Below are positions 25,873 to 35,780 of a stretch of DNA of 64,000 nt, in pieces. The DNA lies in contig CASEKE010000051.1 of the NCBI GenBank assembly GCA_949288415.1, positions 1 through 64,000 of the forward strand, read 5' to 3'. The notes beneath the pieces were generated by a model. That model did not search any database. It was not told the origin of the DNA and saw only the letters and a list, made by a program, of their open reading frames with translations. Both the position numbers and the translations under genes were made by a program. The first letter of the stretch is position 1. Each line of letters begins with the position of its first letter. Source of the DNA: an uncultured Spirochaetales bacterium. GTDB lineage: Bacteria; Spirochaetota; Spirochaetia; Sphaerochaetales; Sphaerochaetaceae.

Positions 25873-27651
25873 ATGGGAAAGGCAAAAAAAAGGACCAAGG
25901 ACAGTCATTCGCTTCTTACGGAGCTCCTGGTATCGGTCCTTCTGCTATTCATGCTGAGCCTGCTGATGATCACGGGAATATCGATGAGAGGATCCGGTCT
26001 TCTTGCGGAGGAGCTCTACAGGAAAAACCTTGAGGACAGTTCCAGACTGCTCGAGGACACCATACGGACGAACCTCTCCGAACTGTACTCCAATGCCTAC
26101 ATATTCGGGACCGACAACACGCTCAAAAGCTACAAGCAGTCGTTCGATGCCTTCAGCGACGACCCGCTTTCGTACGTGAAGCTCAACAACTACATCGTCG
26201 AGCAGCTTTCGCAGCTGGAAGCGCTCATGAACGACATCATAAGCTCTTCGGTGTATATATTCCGCGACAACTACTTCTATACATACACGAAAATCCTGCG
26301 GAAGGATGCGGACATCTCGCCTCTGCTGAACGATGGGACTGACACTGTCAGAAACGGCATATCCCGAACTCTGGGCGTGATGCCCAACCCTGTGTTCGTC
26401 GAATCGTCCGAGGTCATTCCGATGGTGTTCGACTACACGGACTCGTACCTTATCTGCTTCATAAGCGTCGAAAAGCTGGCCACACTTATCGACAGCTACT
26501 ATTCGAGTTTCTTCGACGACGTCAGGATATCGTACGCCGACGGTACCTTGCTCAGGCCCGGGAACCTGGATATAGACTACATGGAAGCGGAAAAGGACGG
26601 AGATGACAGCGTCAGGGTGGACGGCAAGGAATACGTCCTACTGTCCACGGCCTTTCCGTTCTTCGGATGGAACATTGATCTGGCGAAGGACAATTCCGCC
26701 GTATCCGCCCGCCTGATGGAATACAATATATACCTCACCATCATCACATTGATCCTCCTGATCCTGACCTACGTCACGATACTCAAGACCTATTCGCGTT
26801 TTCGCAGACCCTTCGACAGGCTGTCCGCACTGATGAGAGAGAACAGCGACAACATCTGCTACGAACATTTCAACTATCCGGGCAACAACGAAATCGGCCA
26901 GCTGGGAAGGCTCTACAATGAAATGATAGAAGAGATCGAGAACCTCATACTCCAGCTGGAGGACAAGATATCTCAGCTGGAAGAGGAAAAGAGGATGAAG
27001 GAATGGGAACAGGAGCAGAAACGACTTGCCGAGATAAAGGCTCTGCAGGCCCAGATCAATCCCCACTTCTTATACAACGCGCTCAACTCGATCGTATGGA
27101 TCGCCGAGGACAAGGGGGACAGCGAGGTGAAGGAGATCACGCTGAGGCTTGCGAACTACTACAGGACAGGCCTGAGCAAAGGCTCGGACACGATACGGTT
27201 GGAAGAGGAGATCAAGCACGCGGAAAACTATCTATGGATACAATGCCAGCGCTATGACCAGATAGAGTTCTCCATCGACGCCAGAAGCGACATCCTCTGC
27301 GCCATAGTTCCGAAACTAATATTGCAACCATTGATCGAGAATGCCATATACCATGGAATAAAGCCGGTGGGAGGACAGGGAAAGATAACGGTCGATGCAA
27401 ACGAGATTGACGGACACATAATCCTGGAAGTATCGAACACGGGGGAGAAAATCGGGAAAGAGAAGCTTGCCGAGCTCAACAGGAACCTTTCGGACGGCGT
27501 CATCGACTCGAGCACCGGATATGGAATATACAACGTCAATTCCAGGATAAAGCTGACATACGGGACCGAGTGGGGGCTGCATCTTGAAAGCAACGACGAA
27601 ATCACGAAAGCGACATTGACGCTTCCGCTTGTGAAGGAGGAAAGGAAATGA
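25873..27651 (+). CDS. YesM-type sensor histidine kinase
   Basis: 592-residue membrane kinase. A transmembrane helix lies at about 20-40, an extracytoplasmic sensor of about 240 residues follows, then a second helix near 285-305, a HAMP-like linker, a short coiled coil (LEDKISQLEEEKRMKEWEQ), the His_kinase domain with QINPHFLYNALNSIVWIAED (the phospho-accepting His) and the ATPase domain with LILQPLIENAIYHGI and STGYGIYNVNSRI. GGAGGAG precedes the ATG. Pairs with the overlapping response-regulator gene. It likely senses an oligosaccharide or a loaded binding protein and controls the lyase/CUT1 genes at 29219-34416. Confidence 0.92.
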   Translation: MGKAKKRTKDSHSLLTELLVSVLLLFMLSLLMITGISMRGSGLLAEELYRKNLEDSSRLLEDTIRTNLSELYSNAYIFGTDNTLKSYKQSFDAFSDDPLSYVKLNNYIVEQLSQLEALMNDIISSSVYIFRDNYFYTYTKILRKDADISPLLNDGTDTVRNGISRTLGVMPNPVFVESSEVIPMVFDYTDSYLICFISVEKLATLIDSYYSSFFDDVRISYADGTLLRPGNLDIDYMEAEKDGDDSVRVDGKEYVLLSTAFPFFGWNIDLAKDNSAVSARLMEYNIYLTIITLILLILTYVTILKTYSRFRRPFDRLSALMRENSDNICYEHFNYPGNNEIGQLGRLYNEMIEEIENLILQLEDKISQLEEEKRMKEWEQEQKRLAEIKALQAQINPHFLYNALNSIVWIAEDKGDSEVKEITLRLANYYRTGLSKGSDTIRLEEEIKHAENYLWIQCQRYDQIEFSIDARSDILCAIVPKLILQPLIENAIYHGIKPVGGQGKITVDANEIDGHIILEVSNTGEKIGKEKLAELNRNLSDGVIDSSTGYGIYNVNSRIKLTYGTEWGLHLESNDEITKATLTLPLVKEERK

Positions 27652-29189
27652 GGATTCTACTTTGCGAGGATGAAAGCAGGACACGCTCGAGGATGGCAAA
27701 GGCCATCAGACGTCATCGTGGAGTCGACGAGGTCCTGGAAGCGGAGGATGGACAGCAGGCTCTGGAAATGGTCCGGGAATCGGCTCCGGATGCGATCATA
27801 ACCGACATATGCATGCCCCGTATGACCGGCCTCGAGCTGATCGGAAGCATCCGCGAATCCGGCACCGACATCGAGATTGTGATCATGAGCGGCTACAACG
27901 ACTTCGAGTATGCACGGCAGGCGATCAGATACGGCGTCGGCGAATATCTGCTCAAACCTGTGGATCCAGCCGAGCTGGAGCAAATGCTGGACAAGCTGTA
28001 TTCGAAAATAGAGGAAAACAGATATCATGAGAGCAATGTCCGCAACCCATTCTTCAACCGCCTGCTCTCCGGCTCGGAAGCAAGCGCAAAGGAGCTTCTG
28101 GGCGAGATGGAAGTCCTGAAGCTACCTAGGGATTCCAACCTCTATATACTCTCATTCATGATCTCAGGAGTCGACGGGGAAGAAAATCCGGATGCACTTC
28201 TGGGTGCCGCCCAAACCGCAGCAGATGCGCTCGATGACAGCTGCATGTCCGCCTACCCGTTTTCCAGCCCCTTCTTTCCAGCGATACTTTTCATGTTCAG
28301 AAACGGGACGGAGACCAAGGCGAAAGCTTCCGTGGAAGCATTTGCCGCGGACTTCGCGGCAAGGCTGGACAAGGTATCTTTGATGCTTGCCTGCTCAAGT
28401 CCGAAGACCAGTCTGAATGCGATTGCAGCCGCAAAGGACGAAGCGCTTCTGACCGCGAGACTTGAAATGGATTTCGACAGACGTTGCAGGTTCTATGACG
28501 AAGATGCGAGAAAACCGCAACAGGATGCGCAGAGGATACCGCTTGAGGAGATATCCAGGCTTGTGGACGTCGAGATGCTCGAGGACAGGAAGGCAATCGA
28601 AGACGAACTCGGCATCTTCATATCGGAACTCGGAAGACAGGCCTCGGCATCTTTCGCTTCCGCCATGGATTCGCTGCACCTGCTCACGCTGCGACTGGGG
28701 GAACGCATTGCGCAGGACGCGGAGACCGACGAATGCGAAAAACTGCAGAAGATGCTCGATGACCTCAAGGCCTCGAACAGCCTATGGGAGATATCGTCCA
28801 GACTGAAGAAGCTTCTTTTCGCGATGAAGGACATGTACGTCAGAAAGGATCTGTCTCCCAGCGACATCATATGCAGAAGCGTCAAGGCCAGGATAGAAGA
28901 AAATGTCTCCAACGGCTTCTTCAGTGTCCAGGATGCGATAGCAGGATTGAACTACAGCGAGAACTACATCAGATACATCTTTTCCAACCACTTCGGGATG
29001 AGCATCAAGGAATATACGATAAAGACGAGGATGGAAAAGGCTAAGGACCTCCTGCTGAAAGGAATGCAGATAAAGAAGATCGCGGAACTGACAGGCTACG
29101 AGAACCAGCGGTATTTCGCCAGCTGCTTCAAGGATTACACGGGCATGACCCCTACCGAGTGGCGGGAAAACATGACAAGCCGCAAGTGA
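27648..29189 (+). CDS. YesN-type response regulator with AraC-family DNA-binding domain
   Basis: 513 residues. N-terminal receiver domain (residues 1-120) with acidic pocket CEDE, phospho-acceptor Asp53 in IITDICMP, and the KP of LLKPVDP. A long middle helical region precedes two AraC-type helix-turn-helix units in the last 100 residues (LNYSENYIRYIFSNHFGMSI, and IKKIAELTGYENQRYF with FKDYTGMTPTEWR). It overlaps the kinase gene by 4 nt (ATGA). Expected to activate the convergent polysaccharide-utilisation operon. Confidence 0.93.
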   Translation: MRILLCEDESRTRSRMAKAIRRHRGVDEVLEAEDGQQALEMVRESAPDAIITDICMPRMTGLELIGSIRESGTDIEIVIMSGYNDFEYARQAIRYGVGEYLLKPVDPAELEQMLDKLYSKIEENRYHESNVRNPFFNRLLSGSEASAKELLGEMEVLKLPRDSNLYILSFMISGVDGEENPDALLGAAQTAADALDDSCMSAYPFSSPFFPAILFMFRNGTETKAKASVEAFAADFAARLDKVSLMLACSSPKTSLNAIAAAKDEALLTARLEMDFDRRCRFYDEDARKPQQDAQRIPLEEISRLVDVEMLEDRKAIEDELGIFISELGRQASASFASAMDSLHLLTLRLGERIAQDAETDECEKLQKMLDDLKASNSLWEISSRLKKLLFAMKDMYVRKDLSPSDIICRSVKARIEENVSNGFFSVQDAIAGLNYSENYIRYIFSNHFGMSIKEYTIKTRMEKAKDLLLKGMQIKKIAELTGYENQRYFASCFKDYTGMTPTEWRENMTSRK

Positions 29190-29192
29190 TAA

Positions 29193-29214
29193 GGAGGACC
29201 GTCACCGGTCCTCC
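29193..29214. terminator. Hairpin between convergent yesN-type and lyase genes
   Basis: GGAGGACC / GGTCCTCC with a 6-nt loop fills the 29-nt gap between the two convergent stop codons. No T-run; probably a shared bidirectional end. Confidence 0.65.
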
Positions 29215-29218
29215 GATC

Positions 29219-31183
29219 TCAGATCATATAGGTCTTTTCCTGCCCGTTCTCCATCATCAGACGGATTCCTCCGTCCAGGAACTCGACATCGCGCACGCGT
29301 ACGTCCAATCCCGACGAAACGAAGCTTTTGTAGCATACAGGTCCGCCCACATGTCTTCTTGTGACGTAATGCATCTTCCTGTTGGACGGGTTGTCGGCGC
29401 CTTCGGACAGTATGCACTCCGCATCGTCCGTAAGGAAGAAATAATCGGTGACTATGCCGTCGTTGCGATAGACTGCATGGCAGATGCCTCTGTCGACGAC
29501 CGCACGGGAATTCTCGAACCTCGCATATGCTCCCTTGCCGCCGAGATCTGCCCGTTCCGGGCAATCCGGTAGAGCGACGGCCTCGCCGTGGAAATGCTGG
29601 TTCAGATCGACCGTAGCCGTTGCATCTGCCCCCGATATCTCCACGATATCCAGAAATCCTTCGTCCACGAGCACTATCGTCCTGACGGCTTTCACCCCCA
29701 GATAGGCCTCCTGGCTCCACTGAAGTATAGTGAACGAGTCGGGCATCCTGTAGTCGGCAGTCCATTCCACCTCGGCCTTCATCAGAATACGATCGTCCTC
29801 CTCGCGGAATTCCAGCAGCCTTCCGGCCGAAGGTGCCTGGTTCTCCGAATCTATGCAGAAGGTATTGTGCGTTTCCGTCCTCTTGTAGTAGGCGTAGTGC
29901 AACGGTGCTCCGTATCCTGTAGTTCCGATGTCTATGGATACAGGGACGTTGTTTCTGCAATACGATATCGAAAGCCTGTCGTAGTGGTCGTGCTCCCCGC
30001 CGTACGGACCGTGTCTGAAGAGAAGATAGTCCCCTCCTCTTCTGGCGACGCTTGTCCCGAGTCCTGTCCAGCCTTCCACGGACGACAGATGCAGCTCGGC
30101 TTGCGACATGTCGATGTTTCTTTCCCCGTAGAAGAAGGACTCCTTGGTGATGCCACTTCTTTTTCCGGCCAGGCTGCAAAGTATCGCACGGACCTGCTCG
30201 TCGTGCCAGATGCTGTACGCGAAATCAAAAAGTCCGTACGCCTCGGCACCGCCCTGGTCGACATGGGAATCGTTGAGAAGCGGGAACGAAAGATCGTCCT
30301 TCTCGAGTCTGAGAATGGAAAGCAGCATGTCATGGTACCGAGGATTGGACAGGTTCGAGAACCCGGTATGCCTTGCAAATTTCTCGTAGTAGAGAAAATT
30401 CTGCAGCGCATAGAAATGGTATGCGGTAGAGCATTCGAACCAGAATCCGTCGTCAAGGGTACCGTTCTCGAGCTGGTACACCAGCCCATACTTTCCATAG
30501 ATGGCCGTCCTCAGCATCTCATCGTCACCGAGAATCAGCGCCAGGACTCCGATCGCACCGTCTATTATGACTTCATGGTTATGAAGCTGCGGATGTCTGT
30601 GCCCCATGAGGAAATCGGCTCCTTCGCGAAAAAGATTCCTTTCCACGAATGCCTTCTGTCCCTCGTCCATGGCTGACGAGACAAGATCGTATGCATAACC
30701 CATAGTCCTCAGAAAGACAGCCTCGTCAAGAGTCTGGGCCGTCAGCTTCCCCGGGCCGTTGTACGGGATGTCCCCATGTACCTCGTAGCCCGGATAGTAC
30801 CTGGCATATTCCATCAGCATGTCCGCGACGCAATCGGCGTAACGTTTCTCGCCGGTAAGCATATGCAGCAATCCCAGATCCTCTGCGGCATCGGAATTGA
30901 ACACGTTCACGAGCATCCACCATGCCCCGTTCATCCTTTCGTCGGAAAAGCTTCTGCCGCAGGAAGGACAGACGTGGCTTTCAGGACTGTCCAGATCGAG
31001 CTCCAGCTTTATGGAACAGTCCGGACAGTAGTAGTAATGGCTCCAGTTCGACACTCCGGTCTTCGGCACGAGGAGTCTGTGCGACAAGAACTTCCCCGTG
31101 CGGGACTTCAGCAGGTCCGTTATCTCGCCGAAGGCGGGATCCGATCTGAAGCCCCTGATCTCCTCGTCGGTGAATCTGATCAT
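29219..31183 (-). CDS. Heparinase II/III family polysaccharide lyase
   Basis: 654 residues. An alpha/alpha-toroid N-terminal domain (about 90-360; PHDWW-like segments, MGHRHPQLHNHEVIIDGAIG with conserved His and Asn, FWFECSTAYHFYALQNF) is followed by the Hepar_II_III beta domain (HGPYGGEHDHYDRLSISYCRNN with catalytic His/Tyr, then GTTGYGAPLHYAYYKRTETHNTFCID). There is no signal peptide, so it should act in the cytoplasm on oligosaccharides brought in by the adjacent importer. Cys53, Cys56, Cys72 and Cys75 form a CPxC...CPxCG zinc-knuckle-like insert. Substrate may be an unsaturated-uronate glycan (heparin, alginate or similar). It lies 3 nt after the permease gene. Confidence 0.87.
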   Translation of the reverse strand: MIRFTDEEIRGFRSDPAFGEITDLLKSRTGKFLSHRLLVPKTGVSNWSHYYYCPDCSIKLELDLDSPESHVCPSCGRSFSDERMNGAWWMLVNVFNSDAAEDLGLLHMLTGEKRYADCVADMLMEYARYYPGYEVHGDIPYNGPGKLTAQTLDEAVFLRTMGYAYDLVSSAMDEGQKAFVERNLFREGADFLMGHRHPQLHNHEVIIDGAIGVLALILGDDEMLRTAIYGKYGLVYQLENGTLDDGFWFECSTAYHFYALQNFLYYEKFARHTGFSNLSNPRYHDMLLSILRLEKDDLSFPLLNDSHVDQGGAEAYGLFDFAYSIWHDEQVRAILCSLAGKRSGITKESFFYGERNIDMSQAELHLSSVEGWTGLGTSVARRGGDYLLFRHGPYGGEHDHYDRLSISYCRNNVPVSIDIGTTGYGAPLHYAYYKRTETHNTFCIDSENQAPSAGRLLEFREEDDRILMKAEVEWTADYRMPDSFTILQWSQEAYLGVKAVRTIVLVDEGFLDIVEISGADATATVDLNQHFHGEAVALPDCPERADLGGKGAYARFENSRAVVDRGICHAVYRNDGIVTDYFFLTDDAECILSEGADNPSNRKMHYVTRRHVGGPVCYKSFVSSGLDVRVRDVEFLDGGIRLMMENGQEKTYMI

Positions 31184-31186
31184 GGC

Positions 31187-32047
31187 CTAACCCTTGACCG
31201 CTCCGGCCGTAAGGCCGCTGATGAACTGCTTGTTGGCAAAGAGGTACAGAATGAGGATAGGTATGATCGATATCGACGCACCGGCCAGCATTATATGCCA
31301 TTCGGCAGCGGCATTCACGCTGTACTTCATCTGGACGACCGCGACGGTGAGAGTCTTGATCGACGGCGTGAAGATGCTGATGATGAACGATGTCAGATAG
31401 TCGTTCCATGCAGTCCTGAACGAGAACAGCGCTACTACAGCCAGAATCGGTTTGAGCAGAGGCAGGATGATCTGGAAGAACGTCCTGTACTGCGAGCATC
31501 CGTCTATTATCGCAGCCTCGTCTAGTTCTGCCGGTACGGTCTTTACGAACCCGGTGACAAGCAGGACGTTGGTTATCTGTCCGCCTACGAGGGCAAGTAT
31601 CAGGCCGACGAGACTCTTGTTTATGTGGAACGTCGTCAGCACCGTATATGTAGGATACAACGTGACCGAACCCATCGCCACGAACACCAGGGCGCCGTAA
31701 AGCGAGAAGAGTATCTTCTTGCCGTAGAAGCTCTTTCTGGCGAACACATATCCGGCCATGCTAGTCGTGAGTACGGCAAGGAACAGCACTCCCAGACTGA
31801 CTATGACGCTGTTGAGGCCGTATCGCAGGAAATTGCTCTGTATGAAAGCCTGCCTATAGTTCTCGAAGTGCCATACTTCTGGCAGCAAGCCGCCGCCCTG
31901 GGTCAGTTCGGCATTCGTCTTGAAGGATCCCAGCAACGTGTAAATGATAGGATAGAGCGTGAAGACCACTGCCAGCAATACGAAGATGTAGCTTATGATC
32001 AGGAAAGCGGGACTTCCTTTTCTTTTTCCGTTGATTGTCTTTTCCAT
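31187..32047 (-). CDS. CUT1 carbohydrate ABC transporter permease, MalG/UgpE type
   Basis: 286 residues with six hydrophobic segments. N-terminal segment PIIYTLLGSFKTNAEL and the EAA motif EAAIIDGCSQYRTFFQIILPLLKP near residue 195 are characteristic. Starts 13 nt after the partner permease. Pairs with it in the membrane for oligosaccharide import; the ATPase is not in this window and is probably a shared MsmK/UgpC-type subunit encoded elsewhere. Confidence 0.93.
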   Translation of the reverse strand: MEKTINGKRKGSPAFLIISYIFVLLAVVFTLYPIIYTLLGSFKTNAELTQGGGLLPEVWHFENYRQAFIQSNFLRYGLNSVIVSLGVLFLAVLTTSMAGYVFARKSFYGKKILFSLYGALVFVAMGSVTLYPTYTVLTTFHINKSLVGLILALVGGQITNVLLVTGFVKTVPAELDEAAIIDGCSQYRTFFQIILPLLKPILAVVALFSFRTAWNDYLTSFIISIFTPSIKTLTVAVVQMKYSVNAAAEWHIMLAGASISIIPILILYLFANKQFISGLTAGAVKG

Positions 32048-32060
32048 CTTTTTCCTCCTA

Positions 32061-32975
32061 TCAATACACGTCGTCGAGGCGTCGCGCGAACTTCATGAAG
32101 AGAATGGTCACGAGACCAGCGATGATCGCGCTGACGAAGCTGAGCGCTGCACCGTACCCGAACTGCGGGATGCTGGATTCGGAAGCGGATACCGGGAAGA
32201 AGTACTTGTATGCATACAGCGTCATGACCATCGTTGAATTGAACGGTCCGCCTTCGGTCAGGACGAGTACCATGTTCATGTCGTTGAATGCGGTGGCTAT
32301 GGCCAGCATGAGGATGATCTTCAAAATCGGGCCCATCATGGGGATCGTGATGTACCATAGTCTCTTGAGGCCCGTTGCACCGTCGACCTCCGCACTCTCG
32401 AGGACCTCGTTCGGAATCTGCTGCAGACCTGCAAGGAAGTAGACCATGTAGTTTCCGATTGCACCCCAGATCGACACGATGATCAGAGTCTGCATCGCAT
32501 GGTCGGCTCCGAGCCAGTTGAGCGGCTGCGAGATTATATGCAGGGACGTAAGTATCCTGTTCACTTCTCCGTTGTAGACGTTGAAGAGCAGGTAGAACAC
32601 GAGGCCCATGACCGCCGAGCTCATTATAGTCGGAAGGAAGATCAGGGACTGGAAGAGCCTGCTTCCCTTGATTTTCTTGTTGAGTATGTATGCAAGAGCG
32701 AACGATACAGGTATCGTCACGACGATCTTGCCGAGAGCATACACGAAGGTATTGATCACCGATTTCCAGTAGATCGAATCCCTGAAGACCCTCGTGAAGT
32801 TGTCCAGGCCTATGAAGACGGCACTGGTTCCGATTCCGCCGTACTTGTAGAACATGTACTTGAGCGTCCATATGACCGGGAAAAGGGAGAAAGCCAGGAA
32901 GAGAAGCAGGTTCGGCCAGAGCAGCGAGTAGGCGTTTGCCGTGTCCTTGAGCTTTCGTCGGGTACTTGTAGTCAT
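32061..32975 (-). CDS. CUT1 carbohydrate ABC transporter permease, MalF/UgpA type
   Basis: 304 residues, six hydrophobic segments, beginning with a cytoplasmic stretch and LLWPNLLLFLAFSLFPVIWTL. EAA loop: ESAEVDGATGLKRLWYITIPMMGP near residue 200. AAGAGGTG lies before the ATG. It is second in the binding protein-permease-permease-lyase operon and follows a hairpin in the 82-nt gap after the binding-protein gene. Confidence 0.93.
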   Translation of the reverse strand: MTTSTRRKLKDTANAYSLLWPNLLLFLAFSLFPVIWTLKYMFYKYGGIGTSAVFIGLDNFTRVFRDSIYWKSVINTFVYALGKIVVTIPVSFALAYILNKKIKGSRLFQSLIFLPTIMSSAVMGLVFYLLFNVYNGEVNRILTSLHIISQPLNWLGADHAMQTLIIVSIWGAIGNYMVYFLAGLQQIPNEVLESAEVDGATGLKRLWYITIPMMGPILKIILMLAIATAFNDMNMVLVLTEGGPFNSTMVMTLYAYKYFFPVSASESSIPQFGYGAALSFVSAIIAGLVTILFMKFARRLDDVY

Positions 32976-33016
32976 TTGATAACACCTCTTTCATTCCCCA
33001 TGGGGGCTGAAACGAT

Positions 33017-33040
33017 GAGGGATGGAGAATTCCATCCCTC
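33017..33040 (-). repeat. Perfect 10-bp hairpin between binding-protein and permease genes
   Basis: GAGGGATGGA / TCCATCCCTC with a 4-nt loop lies 18 nt after the binding-protein stop. There is no T-run. A second short palindrome, CCCCATGGGG, follows at 32997-33006. It probably stabilises the binding-protein mRNA. Confidence 0.75.
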
Positions 33041-33057
33041 CTCCGTATGAAGATTAC

Positions 33058-34416
33058 CTACTTTCTTGCGTAATCCAGATTGATTATCCTTTCGTAGAGG
33101 CCCTGCTCGATGAGCTTCTCGTTCATGTCGTTGTATCTCTTGTTGAGATCTGCGATTCCCTTCTCGATGTCCATCTGTCCGAAGATCATGGCGCTGAAGG
33201 TGTTGTACATGTCGAGTCCCTCAAGGATGAAGTCCTGCGGATAGAGCTCGTCCGGAGTCTTCGGATAGATCACGTCGTGCTCCGTCTTGAGGAGTGCAGG
33301 GTTGGATGCGTAGACCTCGTTCATCGTCGCAGTGTCAAGAATCTCCTGGAAATTGCTGATTCCATAGCCCTGCTCGAAGTGCTCCTTGAGGTTTTCCTTG
33401 TCGAGGAAGATAGCCTTGTATGCCTTGACGGAAGCATCGACGTTCTTGCTTGCTGCATTGATCAGGAATGCCGGGGTTCCGGTGTAGTACTCGGCACCTT
33501 TGATCTCTCCGTCGACGACCGGCATGTAGGTGCATCCCCACTCCTGTCCCTCGACGAACGGGAACTGGTTCTCATAGACGCCTGGCTCGGATGCAGTGTA
33601 GGACATGTACATTCCGATCTTTCCCGCTGCGAACTGGCTTCTGAGCGGATCGATGTCAAGGGATTCGCATCCGGGGAATCCGTTGGCGATCATCTCCTTC
33701 CATGCCTCCAAGTACGGAATGTAGGCAGTGAAATCGTATACTCCCTTTCCGAAGTCGTATCCCTTGTATACGCCCTCTCCGAGCTCTACCTGAGGCTCGA
33801 GCGATCTCATGATGCCGCTGTTCGCACCCTTGAGGTTGCATGCAAAGCCGTAAATTCCCTCGCCGGAAAGTTCGTTCGTGATGGTCAGTGCGGCTTCCTT
33901 CATCTCCTCGAGAGTCTCAGGAACCTTGAGTCCGAGGCGCTCAAAGATGGTCTTGTTGTAGAAGAGCCTCATGCAGGAGTTCTCGAGAGGTATGAAATAG
34001 AGCTTGCCGTCGATAAGGTTGTAGCCGTTGTACCATACGCTCTCCGTAAGAGCCTTCTCCTCGTCGGAAAGATAAGGCAGAAGATCTACGAACCTTCCGT
34101 CGAGAACATACTTGTCGAAGTACTGTGCATACTTCATGATGTCAGGGGCCTCTCCCGTCTGGAATGCCAGATCCACAGCCTGCTGGAAGTTGTCAGCGTA
34201 GATCTCGTACGAGACCTCGATGTTGTCGGTATTGGTCGCATTGTACTCGTCGACCTTTTCCGTCCAGAAGTTCGCATCGTGACGGTCTACCGTCCAGATT
34301 CTGACCTTTATCTTGCCGTTGTCGGCAGAAGACGATGTACTCTCGCTTGCTCCGCCTGCGAAGACGCTCGAGGCGGCAAGGAGAACGATAAGAGCGATTG
34401 CAATGAGTTTCTTCAT
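33058..34416 (-). CDS. CUT1 extracellular sugar-binding protein
   Basis: 452 residues; signal peptide MKKLIAIALIVLLAASSVFA followed by GGASES. The mature part is an SBP_bac_1 protein: KVRIWTVDRHDANFWTEKVDEYN, DIMKYAQYFDKYVLDG, the KIGMYMSYTASEPG loop and KAIFLDKENLKEHFEQG. GGAGGGAG precedes the ATG. First gene of the importer/lyase operon; the upstream 147-bp gap is shared with a divergent MFS gene and contains the 11-bp palindrome TTCCGTCGGAA at 34455-34465, a possible operator. The ligand is probably the lyase's oligosaccharide substrate. Confidence 0.92.
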   Translation of the reverse strand: MKKLIAIALIVLLAASSVFAGGASESTSSSADNGKIKVRIWTVDRHDANFWTEKVDEYNATNTDNIEVSYEIYADNFQQAVDLAFQTGEAPDIMKYAQYFDKYVLDGRFVDLLPYLSDEEKALTESVWYNGYNLIDGKLYFIPLENSCMRLFYNKTIFERLGLKVPETLEEMKEAALTITNELSGEGIYGFACNLKGANSGIMRSLEPQVELGEGVYKGYDFGKGVYDFTAYIPYLEAWKEMIANGFPGCESLDIDPLRSQFAAGKIGMYMSYTASEPGVYENQFPFVEGQEWGCTYMPVVDGEIKGAEYYTGTPAFLINAASKNVDASVKAYKAIFLDKENLKEHFEQGYGISNFQEILDTATMNEVYASNPALLKTEHDVIYPKTPDELYPQDFILEGLDMYNTFSAMIFGQMDIEKGIADLNKRYNDMNEKLIEQGLYERIINLDYARK

Positions 34417-34563
34417 CTGAAGCTCCCTCCTTATTCATTTTTTACAGTTCCATCTTCCGTCGGAAAAAGTCGGACGTATATCCACTTTTCCACTTTGGGA
34501 TGTTCAATTTTCCTCACATCGGCATTTCCGCTTCGCGAAAAAAAGACAATATGATGCCACGTT

Positions 34564-35778
34564 ATGGAATTTGCAGGAAAAAGGTGGTACAAATCCGATA
34601 TGGGCAGACTAACCTATCGCAGCACCATCGGGGCATGCTTTGCAGGACACGTGGTCCAGGCCGTCGTGAACAACTATGCCCCGCTGCTTTTTCTGACTTT
34701 CCAGAGAGAGTTCGGCATACCGCTGGAAAAGATAACCGTCCTTGTTTCCTGGAACTTCATGGTACAGCTTGCAGTGGACCTGATATCCAGCAAGGCAGCG
34801 GACCGGATCGGCTACAGAGCCAGCATGGTACTGGCACACCTCTTTGCGTTCCTGGGGCTGGCGGCCATGGCTCTGTTGCCGTTTCTGATGGATCCTTTCA
34901 CCGCGCTCATGACAGCGGTGACGCTGTATGCCATAGGAGGAGGCATCACCGAGGTGCTCCTATCTCCTATGGTGGAAGCATGTCCTACAGCAAACAAGGA
35001 GAGGATAATGAGTCTGCTCCACTCATTCTACTGCTGGGGAGTAGTTGCCGTCATCCTTCTGTCAAGCATATTCTTCCTTGCATTCGGGACAGTCAACTGG
35101 AGAATCCTTGCAATTTTCTGGGCGATGCTCCCTCTTTTGAACGGAATACTGTTCTTGTTCGTTCCGATAGCACCCCTGCTTCCTGCAGGAGAAGGCAGCG
35201 GAATCGGGAAACTCGTCTCGCAGAGGACATTCCGTCTTCTTTTTGTCGTGATGATCTGCTCCGGCGCCGCGGAACAGAGCATGGCGCAATGGGCAAGTCT
35301 TTTCGCAGAAGAGCAGCTTGGAATGGCCAAGGCGGAAGGAGACATCGCTGGAGCAATGCTGTTTGCAGTCGCGATGGGAACGGTAAGGGCGCTATACGCA
35401 AAGTTCTCGAAACGCATCGCGATCGAACGCATCATGATCGTCTCGGCGTTCACTTGCATCGCAGGCTACCTGATGGTCTCATGTGTGGCCGACGGGATGA
35501 TTCCTTTCATCGGGATGATTGTCATCGGACTGTCGGTGGCACTGTTCTGGCCGGGAACTTTCATGATCGCACCTCGGGCATGTCCAAAGGGAGGCACGAC
35601 GATGTTCGCACTGCTTGCCCTCGGAGGCGATCTGGGCTGTTCCCTCGGACCGGGCGCGGTCGGAGCAGTTTCGGCAGCATGCGGGGACGATCTGGCATTC
35701 GGCCTCGCCTCGGCAATCTTATTCCCTCTTGTCCTCGCAATGGCAATACGCGCCTTGAAAAAGAAAAAGGCGGAGTGA
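34564..35778 (+). CDS. MFS transporter
   Basis: 404-residue inner-membrane transporter with twelve predicted helices. MFS motif A is weak (SSKAADRIGYRASM between helices 2 and 3). The sequence YAIGGGITEVLLSPMVEACP and GLSVALFWPGTFMIAP resemble FucP-type sugar symporters or related permeases, but the substrate is not identifiable. TATGAT at 34550-34555 lies 8 nt before the ATG and there is no Shine-Dalgarno sequence, so a leaderless mRNA is likely. Divergent from the lyase operon, so it may serve the same sugar. Confidence 0.85.
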   Translation: MEFAGKRWYKSDMGRLTYRSTIGACFAGHVVQAVVNNYAPLLFLTFQREFGIPLEKITVLVSWNFMVQLAVDLISSKAADRIGYRASMVLAHLFAFLGLAAMALLPFLMDPFTALMTAVTLYAIGGGITEVLLSPMVEACPTANKERIMSLLHSFYCWGVVAVILLSSIFFLAFGTVNWRILAIFWAMLPLLNGILFLFVPIAPLLPAGEGSGIGKLVSQRTFRLLFVVMICSGAAEQSMAQWASLFAEEQLGMAKAEGDIAGAMLFAVAMGTVRALYAKFSKRIAIERIMIVSAFTCIAGYLMVSCVADGMIPFIGMIVIGLSVALFWPGTFMIAPRACPKGGTTMFALLALGGDLGCSLGPGAVGAVSAACGDDLAFGLASAILFPLVLAMAIRALKKKKAE

Positions 35779-35780
35779 CG

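Noticed and set aside
29202-30179. A 325-codon minus-strand frame inside the lyase gene
   Set aside because: It is another frame of the same strand as the lyase; Arg-rich and without motifs.
31999-32994. A 331-codon frame overlapping the UgpA-type permease
   Set aside because: Shadow of the permease gene; the permease frame has EAA loop and membrane helices.
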